From: APNM01 sp040361335
GTDB lineage: Bacteria > Pseudomonadota > Gammaproteobacteria > Nevskiales > Salinisphaeraceae
Length of the DNA stretch: 64,000 nt
Reading direction: 5' to 3'
Assembly: GCF_040361335.1 (NCBI RefSeq)
Contig: NZ_APNM01000007.1
Location: 145,643-209,642, forward strand
Part shown: piece after piece, positions 48,732-59,700 of the stretch
Layout: every line of letters starts with the position of its first letter
How positions within the stretch are numbered: position 1 is the stretch's first letter
Notes under the pieces: generated by a model
Seen by the model: only the letters and a program-made list of their open reading frames with translations
Database searches by the model: none
Told to the model about the DNA's origin: nothing
Program-made: the position numbers and the translations under genes

Positions 48732-49784
48732 ATGAACGATAAGAACCGGCAGATCGTGTTGAAGCGCAACCCCCGGGGCGCGTTCTCGCCCGAGGACTTC
48801 GAGGTTCGGGAAACCGCCGTGCCATCGCCCGATGAGGGCGAGTTCCTGGTGCGCAACATCTATCTGTCGCTGGATCCCGCCAACCGGCTCTGGGCGGCGC
48901 CCACCGAGACCTATGTGGCGCCGGTGCGTACCGGCGAGGTCATGCGCGGCTTCACGGTGAGCGAGGTGGTGGAATCCCGGCATCCGGACTTCCGACCGGG
49001 TGACCTCGTCCAGGGCATGGACGGGTGGCAGGACTATGCCGTCTCCAACGGCGTCAACCACAACGGTCGCGGCGTGGTCGACACCTGGAAGCTGGACGGC
49101 GTGCGCGCGGCCGGCCTGCCGCTGACCACGGGCCTCAGCGTGCTCGGCACCACGGGCCTGGCGGCCTATTACGGCATGCTGCATGTGGGGCAACCGCGAC
49201 AGGGTGACACCGTGCTGGTGTCCGGGGCGGCCGGCGCCACCGGCTGTGTCGCCGGCCAGATCGCCCGCATCAAGGGCTGCCGCGTCGTGGGCACGGCCGG
49301 CTCGGAGGAGAAATGCCGGCTGGCGCGCGACGAATACCGCTTCGATGCCATGATCGACTACAAGGCCGAGGATATGGACACGGCCTTGGCCGAGCACGCG
49401 CCGGACGGGATCGACGTCTATTTCGACAATGTCGGCGGCGATACCCTCGACACGGCGCTGGCGCATACCGCGATGGGGGCACGGGTGGTGATCTGCGGGG
49501 CCATATCCCAGTACACCACGGCCGAGCAGGGCATCCAGGGGCCGGCCAATTACGCCCATCTGCTGTTCAAGCGCGCCTCCATGGCCGGTTTCATCGTGCT
49601 GGACCACTATCCCGACCTGCGGGGCCGGATGGAGGCCGACCTGATCCAGTGGATCAAGCAGGATCGGCTGCATTACCGGGACGAGGTGGTGGACGGCCTC
49701 GAGAACGCGCCCGAGGCGGTCAACCGGCTCTACGACGGGCGCAATCTGGGCAAGCTCATGGTGCGGATCGCCGACGAGCCCTGA
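48732..49784 (+). CDS. NADP-dependent medium-chain oxidoreductase (CurA/YncB-like)
   Basis: 350-residue zinc-independent member of the medium-chain dehydrogenase/reductase superfamily. ATG 48732 follows GAGGACCAGG and gives MNDKNRQIVLKRNPRGAFS. It has the N-terminal GroES-like domain (NIYLSLDPANRLW, MRGFTVSEVVES), a GLTAYY-like segment (TTGLAAYYGMLHVG), the nucleotide-binding VSGAAGATGCVAGQIAR, and YFDNVGGDTLDTAL. These enzymes reduce alpha,beta-unsaturated ketones or aldehydes with NADPH. The 266-base gap upstream, shared with the divergent ATP-grasp gene, shows no feature that could be defended. Three tandem repeats follow. Confidence 0.92.
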   Translation: MNDKNRQIVLKRNPRGAFSPEDFEVRETAVPSPDEGEFLVRNIYLSLDPANRLWAAPTETYVAPVRTGEVMRGFTVSEVVESRHPDFRPGDLVQGMDGWQDYAVSNGVNHNGRGVVDTWKLDGVRAAGLPLTTGLSVLGTTGLAAYYGMLHVGQPRQGDTVLVSGAAGATGCVAGQIARIKGCRVVGTAGSEEKCRLARDEYRFDAMIDYKAEDMDTALAEHAPDGIDVYFDNVGGDTLDTALAHTAMGARVVICGAISQYTTAEQGIQGPANYAHLLFKRASMAGFIVLDHYPDLRGRMEADLIQWIKQDRLHYRDEVVDGLENAPEAVNRLYDGRNLGKLMVRIADEP

Positions 49785-49800
49785 GAGGGGCTTTGCAATC

Positions 49801-50320
49801 CGACTGGCCGTTTGCCGGGGCGTTTCCCGGAAGAAACAATCCACAGATGACACAGATGGACGCAGATTAAAGAATAGTCTCGGCCAATCTGCGTCAATCG
49901 GCGTTAATCTGTGGATAAAAACAAACGCCTTGGTTTGACTCGGCGCCGACCGCGAAGCGCCCCGGTAACCGAATTGCCGGATTGGAAGCGGACTTGGGCG
50001 GGCGATTCCCGGAAGAAAGAATCCGCAGATGACGCCGATGGACGCAGATTAAAAGACAGTCCCGCCCAATCTGCGTTAATCGGTGTCATCTGTGGATAAA
50101 AACAAGCGCCTTGGCTCGGCACGGCGCGATCGCGCAGCGCCCCGGCGACCGAACTGCCGGATTGGAGCGGACCTGGGCGGGCGGTTCCCGGAAGAAGCGA
50201 TCCACAGATGACACAGATGGACGCAGATTAAAGAACAGTCCCGCACAATCTGCGTCAATCGGCGTCCATCTGCGGATAAAAAAAATGCCTTGGTTTGGCA
50301 CGGCGCCGACCGGACGATGA
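49801..50320. repeat. Three tandem units of about 180 bp, each with a family-2 hairpin
   Basis: This 586-base gap before the alkylation-repair genes holds no real gene. Hairpins at 49839-49916, 50021-50097 and 50200-50277 have left arms of the type ATCCACAGATGACACAGATG and right arms of the type ATCTGCGTCAATCGGCGT ending CTGTGGAT, with short loops (AAGAATAGTCTCGGCC-like). Between them recurs a spacer from GCCTTGGTTTG through GGCGCCGACCG, GCGCCCCGG and TTCCCGGAAGAA. Starts are spaced 182 and 179 bases. The right arms are followed by A-rich runs (GGATAAAAACAA). Short frames in all orientations here translate the repeat and are spurious. Confidence 0.88.
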
Positions 50321-50370
50321 TGTCCGGATCCGGCGAGACAACCCGCCGCCGGCGAGGCATGATGCCGTCC

Positions 50371-51810
50371 ATGGAACTCACGGACGCAAGTTGCGAGCGC
50401 GCGCGCCGGTCCCGGGACGCCCGGTTCGACGGCCGTTTCTTCGTGGCCGTGCGCACCACCGGCGTGTTCTGCCGTCCCACCTGTCCGGTGCAGCCGCCGA
50501 ATGCGGCCAATGTCCGCTTCTACGGCACGGCGGCCGCCGCCTCGGCGGCCGGCTACCGGCCGTGCCTGCGTTGCCTGCCCGAGCTCGCCCCCGGCGTGCG
50601 TGCGTCCGACGGTTCGCCGCCGCTCGTGACGCAGGCCCTGGCGTTGATCGAGCGCGGTTTCCTCGACGATGCCGACAGTGCGGCCCTGGCCGCGGCCGTG
50701 GGCGTCACCGACCGCCATCTGCGGCGCCTGTTCGCGTGTCACATCGGCGCCACGCCCCAGCGCGTGGCCCACACCCGCCGGCTGCTGTTCGCCAAGCACC
50801 TGCTGGACCAGAGCGCCCTGAGCGTGACCGACATCGCCTTCGCCGCCGGCTTCGGCAGCGTGCGTCGCTTCAACAGCCTGATCAAATCGACCTGGGGCCG
50901 GTCGCCGCGGGCGCTGCGGCGGTACCGCGCGGCCGCCGACGAGGGCATCCGGCTGCGGCTGGATTATCGGCCGCCGCTGGATTGGCCGGCACTCCTGGAT
51001 TTCTATCGCCACCGGGCGATTCCGGAGGTGGAATCGGTCGGTGAGACGACCTACCGCCGGAGCGTCCGCGTCGGCGACGGATCGGGGTGGTTCGCGGTCC
51101 GGCCGGCGCCGGACGGCCATGCCCTGGAACTGGAGGCCCATCTGTCGGACATGGGACATCTGCTGCGGCTGGTGCGGGGCGTACGGCGCATGTTCGACCT
51201 GGATGCCGATCCGCTGGCGGTGGCGGCGGCCCTGGGGGACGACCCGCTGCTGGGTCCCGTGATCGAGCGCCAACCGGGCCTGCGCGTGCCCGGCGCCTGG
51301 GACCCGTTCGAGGTGGCGGTGCGCGCGATCCTGGGTCAGCAGATATCGGTTGCCGCGGCGCGAACGCTGGCCGCGCGGCTGGTGGCGCACTACGGCGGTT
51401 CGCTGGGCGACGGGACGGCGGCAGGCCCGACGCGCACCTTCCCGGCGCCCGCGACGCTGGCCGAGGCGCCCCTGGAGACGCAGGGCGTGATCGGCACCCG
51501 CGCCGCCGCCATCCGTGAACTGTCAGCCCGTACGGCGTGCGGCGAGCTGGATTTCGAAGCTCCGGACCTGGCCGCCCGACTGCTGGCGATCCCCGGTATC
51601 GGCGACTGGATCGCCCAATACGTCTGCCTGCGCTCGGGACTGGACCCGGACGCCTTCCCGGCCGCCGACCTCGGCCTGTTGCGGGGCGCCGGGGAAGGGC
51701 GCGACATGACCCCGGCGAAGCTGCGCCGCCGGGCCGAGGCGTGGCGGCCCTGGCGGGCGTATGCCGCCATCTGTCTCTGGCGGCGCCACGCGGAATCGAT
51801 GGCACGATAG
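50371..51810 (+). CDS. Ada-AraC-AlkA fusion: methyl-phosphotriester sensor and DNA-3-methyladenine glycosylase
   Basis: 479 residues from ATG 50371. Domain 1 (about 1-75) is the Ada zinc domain, with FVAVRTTGVFCRPTC and YRPCLRC supplying the four cysteines; the first accepts methyl groups from phosphotriesters. Domain 2 (about 85-185) is an AraC-type HTH (ITDRHLRRLF-like segments, FAAGFGSVRRFNSLIKSTWG). Domain 3 is an AlkA N-terminal domain (LDYRPPLDWPALLDFYRHR), then an HhH-GPD glycosylase domain (GQQISVAAARTLAARLV, LLAIPGIGDWIAQYVCLR with the catalytic Asp in DAFPAADLGL). It senses alkylation and removes 3-alkyl purines in one chain. ogt follows nine bases later. Expression must begin in or just after the repeat array. 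Confidence 0.94.
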   Translation: MELTDASCERARRSRDARFDGRFFVAVRTTGVFCRPTCPVQPPNAANVRFYGTAAAASAAGYRPCLRCLPELAPGVRASDGSPPLVTQALALIERGFLDDADSAALAAAVGVTDRHLRRLFACHIGATPQRVAHTRRLLFAKHLLDQSALSVTDIAFAAGFGSVRRFNSLIKSTWGRSPRALRRYRAAADEGIRLRLDYRPPLDWPALLDFYRHRAIPEVESVGETTYRRSVRVGDGSGWFAVRPAPDGHALELEAHLSDMGHLLRLVRGVRRMFDLDADPLAVAAALGDDPLLGPVIERQPGLRVPGAWDPFEVAVRAILGQQISVAAARTLAARLVAHYGGSLGDGTAAGPTRTFPAPATLAEAPLETQGVIGTRAAAIRELSARTACGELDFEAPDLAARLLAIPGIGDWIAQYVCLRSGLDPDAFPAADLGLLRGAGEGRDMTPAKLRRRAEAWRPWRAYAAICLWRRHAESMAR

Positions 51811-51819
51811 GAGAGCATC

Positions 51820-52299
51820 ATGCGCTACACCCACTTCGACAGTCCCGTCGGCCGGCTGCTCCTGGCGCGCGACGCCCGCGGCCTGCGCCGCATCGGCTTT
51901 CCCGAGGGCCGGCTGGCACCGGAACCCGGGCCCGGCTGGGAGCGGGACGACAACGCGTTCGACGATGTCCGCGAACAGCTCCAGGCCTATTTCGACGGCC
52001 GTCTCACGGCCTTCGATCTGCCGCTGGCGCCGGTCACGACACCCTTCCAGGGCCGGGTGCTGGCGGAACTGAGGAAAGTGCCCTACGGCCGCACGGTGAC
52101 CTACGGCGAGCTGGCCCGCCGGGTCGGCAACCCCCGGGCATCGCGCGCGGTGGGCATGGCCAACGGCCGCAACCCCTTGCCGATCGTGATCCCGTGCCAC
52201 CGCGTGATCGGCGCGGACGGCTCCCTAACGGGCTTCGGCGGCGGCATCGAAGTCAAGCGCAGATTGTTGAAAATGGAGGAAGAATATCGATCCCCATGA
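51820..52299 (+). CDS. ogt: Methylated-DNA-protein-cysteine methyltransferase
   Basis: Suicide enzyme that moves alkyl groups from O6-alkylguanine to its own cysteine. The 159-residue protein has the acceptor Cys126 in IPCHRVIG, the arginine-finger helix TYGELARRVGNPRASRAVGMANGRNPLPI, and the C-terminal GFGGGIEVKRRLLKMEE. A GGAGAG site precedes the ATG at 51820. With the upstream Ada-AraC-AlkA gene it makes a complete two-gene alkylation repair unit, with the acceptor domain that E. coli Ada carries in one chain supplied here in trans. Confidence 0.95.
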   Translation: MRYTHFDSPVGRLLLARDARGLRRIGFPEGRLAPEPGPGWERDDNAFDDVREQLQAYFDGRLTAFDLPLAPVTTPFQGRVLAELRKVPYGRTVTYGELARRVGNPRASRAVGMANGRNPLPIVIPCHRVIGADGSLTGFGGGIEVKRRLLKMEEEYRSP

Positions 52300-52304
52300 T
52301 CGCA

Positions 52305-52389
52305 ACGGTACTATCCTTGTCAGAGAGTACCGTTGTCAGATCCATACTCTCTCATTGACAGAATGTGCGTAAAAACTTACAAATATATA
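52305..52389 (+). promoter_or_regulatory. Promoter of the OmpA-like gene with upstream inverted repeats
   Basis: TTGACA at 52355-52360 (perfect -35) is followed after 17 bases by TACAAA at 52378-52383 (4 of 6 to TATAAT), giving a leader of about 28 bases before the ATG at 52418. Upstream, ACGGTACT at 52305-52312 pairs with AGTACCGT at 52326-52333 (8-base perfect stem), and GAGAGTA (52323-52329) pairs with TACTCTC just before the -35. These overlapping inverted repeats could be an operator, or the first could end ogt transcription. Confidence 0.6.
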
Positions 52390-52417
52390 GTCAAACGAGT
52401 ACATAAATGAGGGAAAT

Positions 52418-53491
52418 ATGCGCACAGGGAGCTGGAGGCACATGTGTGCGGGGGGATTGGCCGCCTTGTCGCTACTCGGCACTGCGGCGGCGCAATCGGG
52501 AACGGATGTCGGGCCGGATGATTATCTGACCGTCCTTCCCTTCTACATCTCCCCCGATGACGACCGCAGCACCGACGGAGACGGTGTGGGCATCGCCCTG
52601 GGCTACGGGCGGCAACTGTCCGGCGGTTTCTATTGGGAAGGGCAATTCTTCGCCGACATCCTGGAGACCGATCTCGGGCCGCAGACCGACTACTATCAAT
52701 ACGGCCTCGGCCTGGACCTGACCTATCGTTTCTTCCGCGATGCCGGGGTCTCGCCCTTTGTCCTGGCCGGTGCCGGCGCCGTGCATAACGACGTCCTGCC
52801 GGATCGGGACGACGGCACCGATGCCTACGCCAATCTGGGGCTCGGCTTCCTGACCCGCGAGCTGACCGACGGCGGACTTCGCATCCGCGGCGATGCACGC
52901 TACATCCACGACACCTTCGAGACCGGCGGCAACGACGGCATGAGCGATTGGCGCGTGGGGATCGGTTTCCAGGTGCCCCTAGGCCGGCGCGTGGTCGAAC
53001 GCGAGGTCGTGCGCGAGAAGGTGGTTAAGCGCACCGTCCCGGTGGAAATTGTCGACAGTGACGGGGACGGGGTGCCGGACAAGAACGACGATTGTCCCGA
53101 CACCCTTGAAGGTCTGGCCACGGACAACCGCGGCTGTGCCGCCAAGGGGGCCCAGACCCTCAGGCTCGAAGGCGTGACCTTCGAATTGAATTCGGCGCGT
53201 CTGACCGCGCAAGCCCGCCGCACCCTGCAGCGGGTAGCGGACGCCATGCGCAGCGAGCCGTCGCTGCGGGCCGAGATCGCCGGCCACACCGATGCCACCG
53301 GCAATGCCGCCTACAACCAGCGGCTATCGCAGCAGCGGGCCCAAGCCGTGCGCGCCTTCCTGGTCTCCAAGGGCATCGACGCCGATCGCCTGCGGGCCCG
53401 CGGCTACGGCGAATCCCAGCCCGTGGCCAGCAATGCCACCGAGGAAGGACGCCGGGCAAACCGGCGTGTCGAGTTCCGCGTCATCGATTGA
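52418..53491 (+). CDS. OmpA-family outer membrane protein with TSP3-like linker
   Basis: 357 residues. Signal peptide to about residue 26 (MCAGGLAALSLLGTAAAQSG). The N-terminal half is a small beta-barrel (YLTVLPFYISPDDDRSTDGDG, GYGRQLSGGFYWEGQFFADI, LDLTYRFFRDAGVSPFVLAG). A linker carries a calcium-type segment SDGDGVPDKNDDCPDTLEG. The C-terminal OmpA domain (VTFELNSARLTAQARRTLQ, IAGHTDATGNAAYNQRLSQQ, RARGYGESQPVASN, GRRANRRVEFRV) binds peptidoglycan. A strong promoter lies in front. The next gene encodes a protein made largely of the same TSP3 repeat, so the two may bind calcium in the same compartment. Confidence 0.92.
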   Translation: MRTGSWRHMCAGGLAALSLLGTAAAQSGTDVGPDDYLTVLPFYISPDDDRSTDGDGVGIALGYGRQLSGGFYWEGQFFADILETDLGPQTDYYQYGLGLDLTYRFFRDAGVSPFVLAGAGAVHNDVLPDRDDGTDAYANLGLGFLTRELTDGGLRIRGDARYIHDTFETGGNDGMSDWRVGIGFQVPLGRRVVEREVVREKVVKRTVPVEIVDSDGDGVPDKNDDCPDTLEGLATDNRGCAAKGAQTLRLEGVTFELNSARLTAQARRTLQRVADAMRSEPSLRAEIAGHTDATGNAAYNQRLSQQRAQAVRAFLVSKGIDADRLRARGYGESQPVASNATEEGRRANRRVEFRVID

Positions 53492-53528
53492 CATTCCACG
53501 CCCGCAGGGCGGACCGAGGTAGGTACCC

Positions 53529-55334
<1,806 letters not shown>

Positions 55335-55456
55335 TCCGGGCCCCAGCGGTCGCGGTCGCCAAGGATTAAACCTGGCGGCCGCGGACCGCGATCGCTTGAT
55401 CCAACCGCCCTGAGCCGGGGAAGATTGGGCGGTAAGGATCACGGCGGGGAAAGGGC

Positions 55457-55993
55457 TTGCGCCGTCCGACACTTCTGGCGATCTGTGCGCTGCTTCCCTG
55501 GGGCGCAATAGCCTTCACCGGAGGCCTCGGCACGTCGGCCCCGGACATGCCGCGCAGCGCCTTCGCGTACAGCGACGAGGACACCGCCCGGGCGCGCGAG
55601 CGCCTGGTGGGCAAGTGGTATGGCAAGGTGACCCACGAGGACGGCACGGTCCAGCGCTGGTTGGTGCACCGCGCGGAGGACGGGACCTACCTGATCCACT
55701 TCCGCGTCACAGCGCCGGACGGCGAGATCCGGGATTCGCGCGAGATCGGCATGTGGGGCATCCGCATGCCGATCTATTTCACCTCGGTGCAGTATTTCGT
55801 CGAGGACGACCGGGCGATGCCCGCCGATACCCGGCGGCCGGCCCTGTACGACGCTTACCGCGTCCAAAAGCTAACCGACGATATCTTCCGCTATCGCAGC
55901 TACCGTTCCGGCACCCGCTTCGAGGTCCGCAAGGTCGCGCCCGATTTCGAGATGCCGGCGGCGCCGGACGAGCAGGGCGGAGACAACCCTTGA
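55457..55993 (+). CDS. Small secreted or anchored protein of unknown function
   Basis: 178 residues. The TTG at 55457 follows GGGGAAAGGG. An N-terminal signal or anchor (MRRPTLLAICALLPWGAIAF) is followed by a compact domain rich in aromatic and charged residues: LVGKWYGKVTHEDGTVQRWLVHR, TYLIHFRVTAPDGEIRDSREIG, YRYRS-like strands. The GKWYG start resembles lipocalin-like or DUF-type beta-barrels that open with G-x-W, but no assignment is made. The acidic/Pro C-terminus ends EQGGDNP. It lies between the TSP3 lipoprotein and a cupin on the same strand. Confidence 0.72.
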   Translation: MRRPTLLAICALLPWGAIAFTGGLGTSAPDMPRSAFAYSDEDTARARERLVGKWYGKVTHEDGTVQRWLVHRAEDGTYLIHFRVTAPDGEIRDSREIGMWGIRMPIYFTSVQYFVEDDRAMPADTRRPALYDAYRVQKLTDDIFRYRSYRSGTRFEVRKVAPDFEMPAAPDEQGGDNP

Positions 55994-56074
55994 GGCCGCC
56001 TTGTCCCCATGTCTGCCGCGGCAGGGTGTAACGGGGTTTGTCGATTGAAATCGCCAACAGAGGATGACATCGCC

Positions 56075-56539
56075 ATGCGAATCGCCGCAGCGCTAACCGG
56101 CCTCGTCCTGGCCTGTCTGGCCGTTCCCGGCATCGCCCACGAGGACGGCAAGCACGTCGTCCCCGAGGCCGAGCGCGACCGAGCCGCCGAGCTCCAGGCC
56201 GAAGGACCCTCCGAGAATGCCGGCATCGCCGGCGTCCGGGACCTCGGCAGGATCGGCATCGGCGGGGAATTCGAAACCCCGGACGGCCGCATCCTGCGCG
56301 CCCGCGAGATCACCATCGAACCCGGCGGCGTGGTCGCCGTCCATCGCCACCAGGGGCGTCCCGGACTGGCCTATATCCTGGAAGGCGAGATCGTCGAGCA
56401 CCGCAACGACGCGGAGGAGCCCATCACGCGCGGCATCGGCGCCGTCTCGTTCGAGAAGACGGGCGTGATCCACTGGTGGGAGAACCGCGGCGACAGCACG
56501 GTGCGGGCGCTGGTGGTGGACATCGTGCCGGCGGAGTGA
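56075..56539 (+). CDS. Secreted single-domain cupin protein
   Basis: 154 residues from ATG 56075, with an AGAGGATG site upstream. Signal peptide (MRIAAALTGLVLACLAVPGIA, cut before HEDGK). The cupin core has ITIEPGGVVAVHRHQGRPGLAYILEGEIVEHRND: His-x-His, a downstream Glu, and a later GVIHWWENRG supplying the last His, consistent with a metal-binding cupin. Substrate is unknown; periplasmic cupins of this kind are often assigned to sensing or detoxification, but nothing here shows which. Confidence 0.85.
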   Translation: MRIAAALTGLVLACLAVPGIAHEDGKHVVPEAERDRAAELQAEGPSENAGIAGVRDLGRIGIGGEFETPDGRILRAREITIEPGGVVAVHRHQGRPGLAYILEGEIVEHRNDAEEPITRGIGAVSFEKTGVIHWWENRGDSTVRALVVDIVPAE

Positions 56540-56662
56540 CGATCGAACGACGGGGCACGCAGCCTGTAGAAGTGACAACATCCTTTTTCACATACCCTTG
56601 ATCGCAACCGATTGTTTTCATTAGAAAGCAGACACTACTCCATGGGCTGACTATAAAGCGAT

Positions 56663-56692
56663 TTGACAGAAAAAAATTCGCTGTCCTAGTTT
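56663..56692 (+). promoter_or_regulatory. Candidate promoter of the RHS-like gene
   Basis: TTGACA at 56663-56668 (perfect -35) is followed after 18 bases by TAGTTT at 56687-56692 (weak -10). It sits in a clearly AT-richer 150-base stretch (CATTAGAAAGCAGACAC, GAAAAAAATTCG) that contrasts with the cupin gene upstream. The leader to the ATG at 56752 would be about 55 bases. Confidence 0.5.
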
Positions 56693-56751
56693 CGGCCCAG
56701 GCGTGATGAAAACGCGTTGCGCCGGTTGGCACGAAACATTGGGGACCAGGG

Positions 56752-59700
56752 ATGGTACGGCGATCCGTTTTTGTCGCGCTGTTTGTCGGCGTTTCTCTCG
56801 CGATTTCTCTTCATGATCCAGCCCGAGCCGCCGCCGGCGCGATGGCCGGTCAATTCGATGTCTCTCCGGGCGGCGCCGCCACCTACAGCATCCCGATAAG
56901 CGTGCCGCCGGGCACGGCCGGCATCGAACCCAAGCTGCAGCTTGCCTACTCGAGTCAGGGCGGCAACGGTCTACTCGGCGTGGGCTGGCGCCTGTCCGGC
57001 CTGTCCAGCATCACTCGATGCCCGGCCACCATCGCACAGGATGGTTTCCCCGACGCCGCGGATTTCGACGACAACGATCGTCTCTGCCTCGATGGTTCCC
57101 GCCTGGTAGCCGTTTCGGGCAATTATGGGCAGCAGGGTACCGAGTACCGCACCGAGATCGAGAGCTTCGTCAAGGTCCGCCAGAACGGTGGCGACCTGAA
57201 CTCGGGAAACGTCTGGTTCGAGGTCTGGACCAAGAGCGGCCTGGTCAAGGAGTACGGCAACGGCAATAACGCCGCCTTCGAAGTGCCTGGCCAGTCATAC
57301 ACGCTTCTGTGGTCGATCAACCGGGTAGGGGACACCGCCGGCAATTACTTCGAGGTGTCCTATACCCAGGACTCGAACAGCAACGAGTACTACGTCGACC
57401 GCATCGATTACACCGGCAACGACCAAGCGGGCCAGATGCCCTATAACTCGGTGCGTTTCGAGTATGAATCGCGTCCCGATGTTGGCAGCCGTTACATGGT
57501 TGGCGGCAGCGATGAGGTGCGTGGCGAGTTACGTCTGAAAGGGGTAAAGACCTATGTCCAGTCGACACTCGTTCGTGCTTACAGCCTGTCCTACAGTATT
57601 AGCCCTACCAGTGGCCGCTCGCTGTTAACCGCGGTAGAGGAATGCGCTTACACAAATTCCAATCCCGACTGCCTGCCGGCGACGGAATTTTCGTGGACTG
57701 AGAAAGAGCTTGGTTACACCGAATATAGCGAGTTGGCTCCACCTTCCGATGCTCACCAATGCAGCATTATTGCGGATATCAATGGCGACGGAAGAAGCGA
57801 TATCGCGCAAGCTTGTGTCAATAATCACCGTACTTATCTAAACAAGATAAACGAGGACGGCTCTCAAGAGTGGGAGGTGAGCGCCGCTCACAAGCTGCCC
57901 GAACACATAAGGAGTGCGGTCCCAACCCTGCTGGATATCAATGGAGATGGACTCTCTGACTTTATAAATCCGCCATTATCGGATGGTGGTCAAGTTGTTG
58001 TCTATCTAAACACTGGCAATGGTTGGAAAAAAGACGACAGCTATATTCTTCCTCATGAGTATTCCGAGGGTTTAATTCTTCGTGAAGGGCTTCAGGACCT
58101 GAATGGTGATGGCCTGCCTGATCTCATATATGTACCCATAGGCGGGGATCCCGAGACGTACCTGAATTCAGGGTCTTCATGCACTAGCAATTCGTGTAAG
58201 TGGCAGCGCGCGCCAGCGTACGATATGCCTTACGAAGGTGCTTCGCTGTATGGACTGTCACGTCTTAATGACATCACGGGCGACGGTCTGCCGGACTATA
58301 TTGTTTCGATCTACGATTACAGATCGGCAAGTGAAGGGGCTTTCTCCGTCGAGTCGGAAATCTATGTTAATACGGGATCCGGGTGGGAGTTGTCGCCTGA
58401 GTACGCCCTTCCGACGGCGAAGCAAATGTACGATACGCTGTATGGGATCGGTCTGGCGGACGTCTCTCAATTTCATGATGTGAATGGCGATGGGTTGGCG
58501 GACTTGGTATGCATGACGAACATACCCGATTCCATAATGTCGTCCATTTACAATCATGGTCTTCCCGAGCCCTGTGGGCCTGCGACATCAACTTTCACGC
58601 CCACCTATTCTGTGGCGCCAGGCCTAACCAGTATCCGGGCGACATACCTGAATACCGGTGACGGCTTCACCAGCACACCGGCTTACAATATTCCAGTGCC
58701 ATATGATTCGTTCCAGGACTTGAACGCGGATGGTAAACCGGAATTGGTCAGGAGCGGAAAGCAGCTCGACTCGCCTGGTGGCGACCCAATAATCGAGAGT
58801 TACATAAATAAAAAAGATCAATGCTCAACAGAAACCTGCCAATGGCAACTCGATCCGGATTATGAGTTTCCCTTCAACCTGCATTCAATCGATGCGGGTG
58901 GTGGTTCGGGCCAATTTGACCATGATGGCGAAACTGACTTTGTGCAATGGGGCGAAGAAACGACCAACATCATATTGGTTAGCAATGGCATCGCTGAATA
59001 TAAACAGCAGCCCGATCTCATAAAGAACATCACTCCGGGTGACACCCCCGCTGCTATCGATATCCAGTACACGTCGCTTCTCGACAGCCGCCATTATGAG
59101 ACGGGCAGTTCTGGCTATCCTGAACCCAGCACCGCCGGTGGATATCACGTGGTTGCGAAGACCGCCCGGAACGACGGCTCCGGTGAGGTCAGCAATGTCC
59201 ATTACAAGTACAAGGATCTCCGTGTTAATAGGCTAGGGCGCGGAATGCTCGGCTTTCGAGTATTCGTGGCCGAGAACCTGAATACGGGCATCAAGGAGAT
59301 CACGGAGTTCTCTCAAGATTTCCCGTATACTGGGATGGTCACCCACAAGGTGACCGAATCGACGGATTCGCTGGGCAATACCACCACCCTGACCGAAACC
59401 CAAAACACCCTGGCTACTAAGACCCTGGGCAGCGGCGATTCCGAACGCTACTTCCCCTACGTCGCCACCAACGACGAGCACTTCTACGACCTGACCAACA
59501 ACAGCACTCCGCTGACCACCACACGCACCGAAACCACCTACGACGACTACGGCAACGCCACCCAGGTGGTGCAAAGACGGTTCCAGGGCGCCACGCCCGG
59601 CGTGGACACCCACACCACGACCACCACCAACCAATACACCAACACCCCCAGCCAATGGCTGCTGGGCCGGCTGACGCACTCGAACGTCACCAAAATGAAT

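Noticed and set aside
49801..50320. CRISPR-like array
   Set aside because: Only three units of about 180 bases with conserved spacers and internal hairpins; repeat and spacer sizes and the absence of cas genes exclude CRISPR.
49911..50320. Small ORFs inside the tandem repeats (for example 49911-50099, 50111-50320)
   Set aside because: They translate the family-2 repeat and recur with each unit in several frames.
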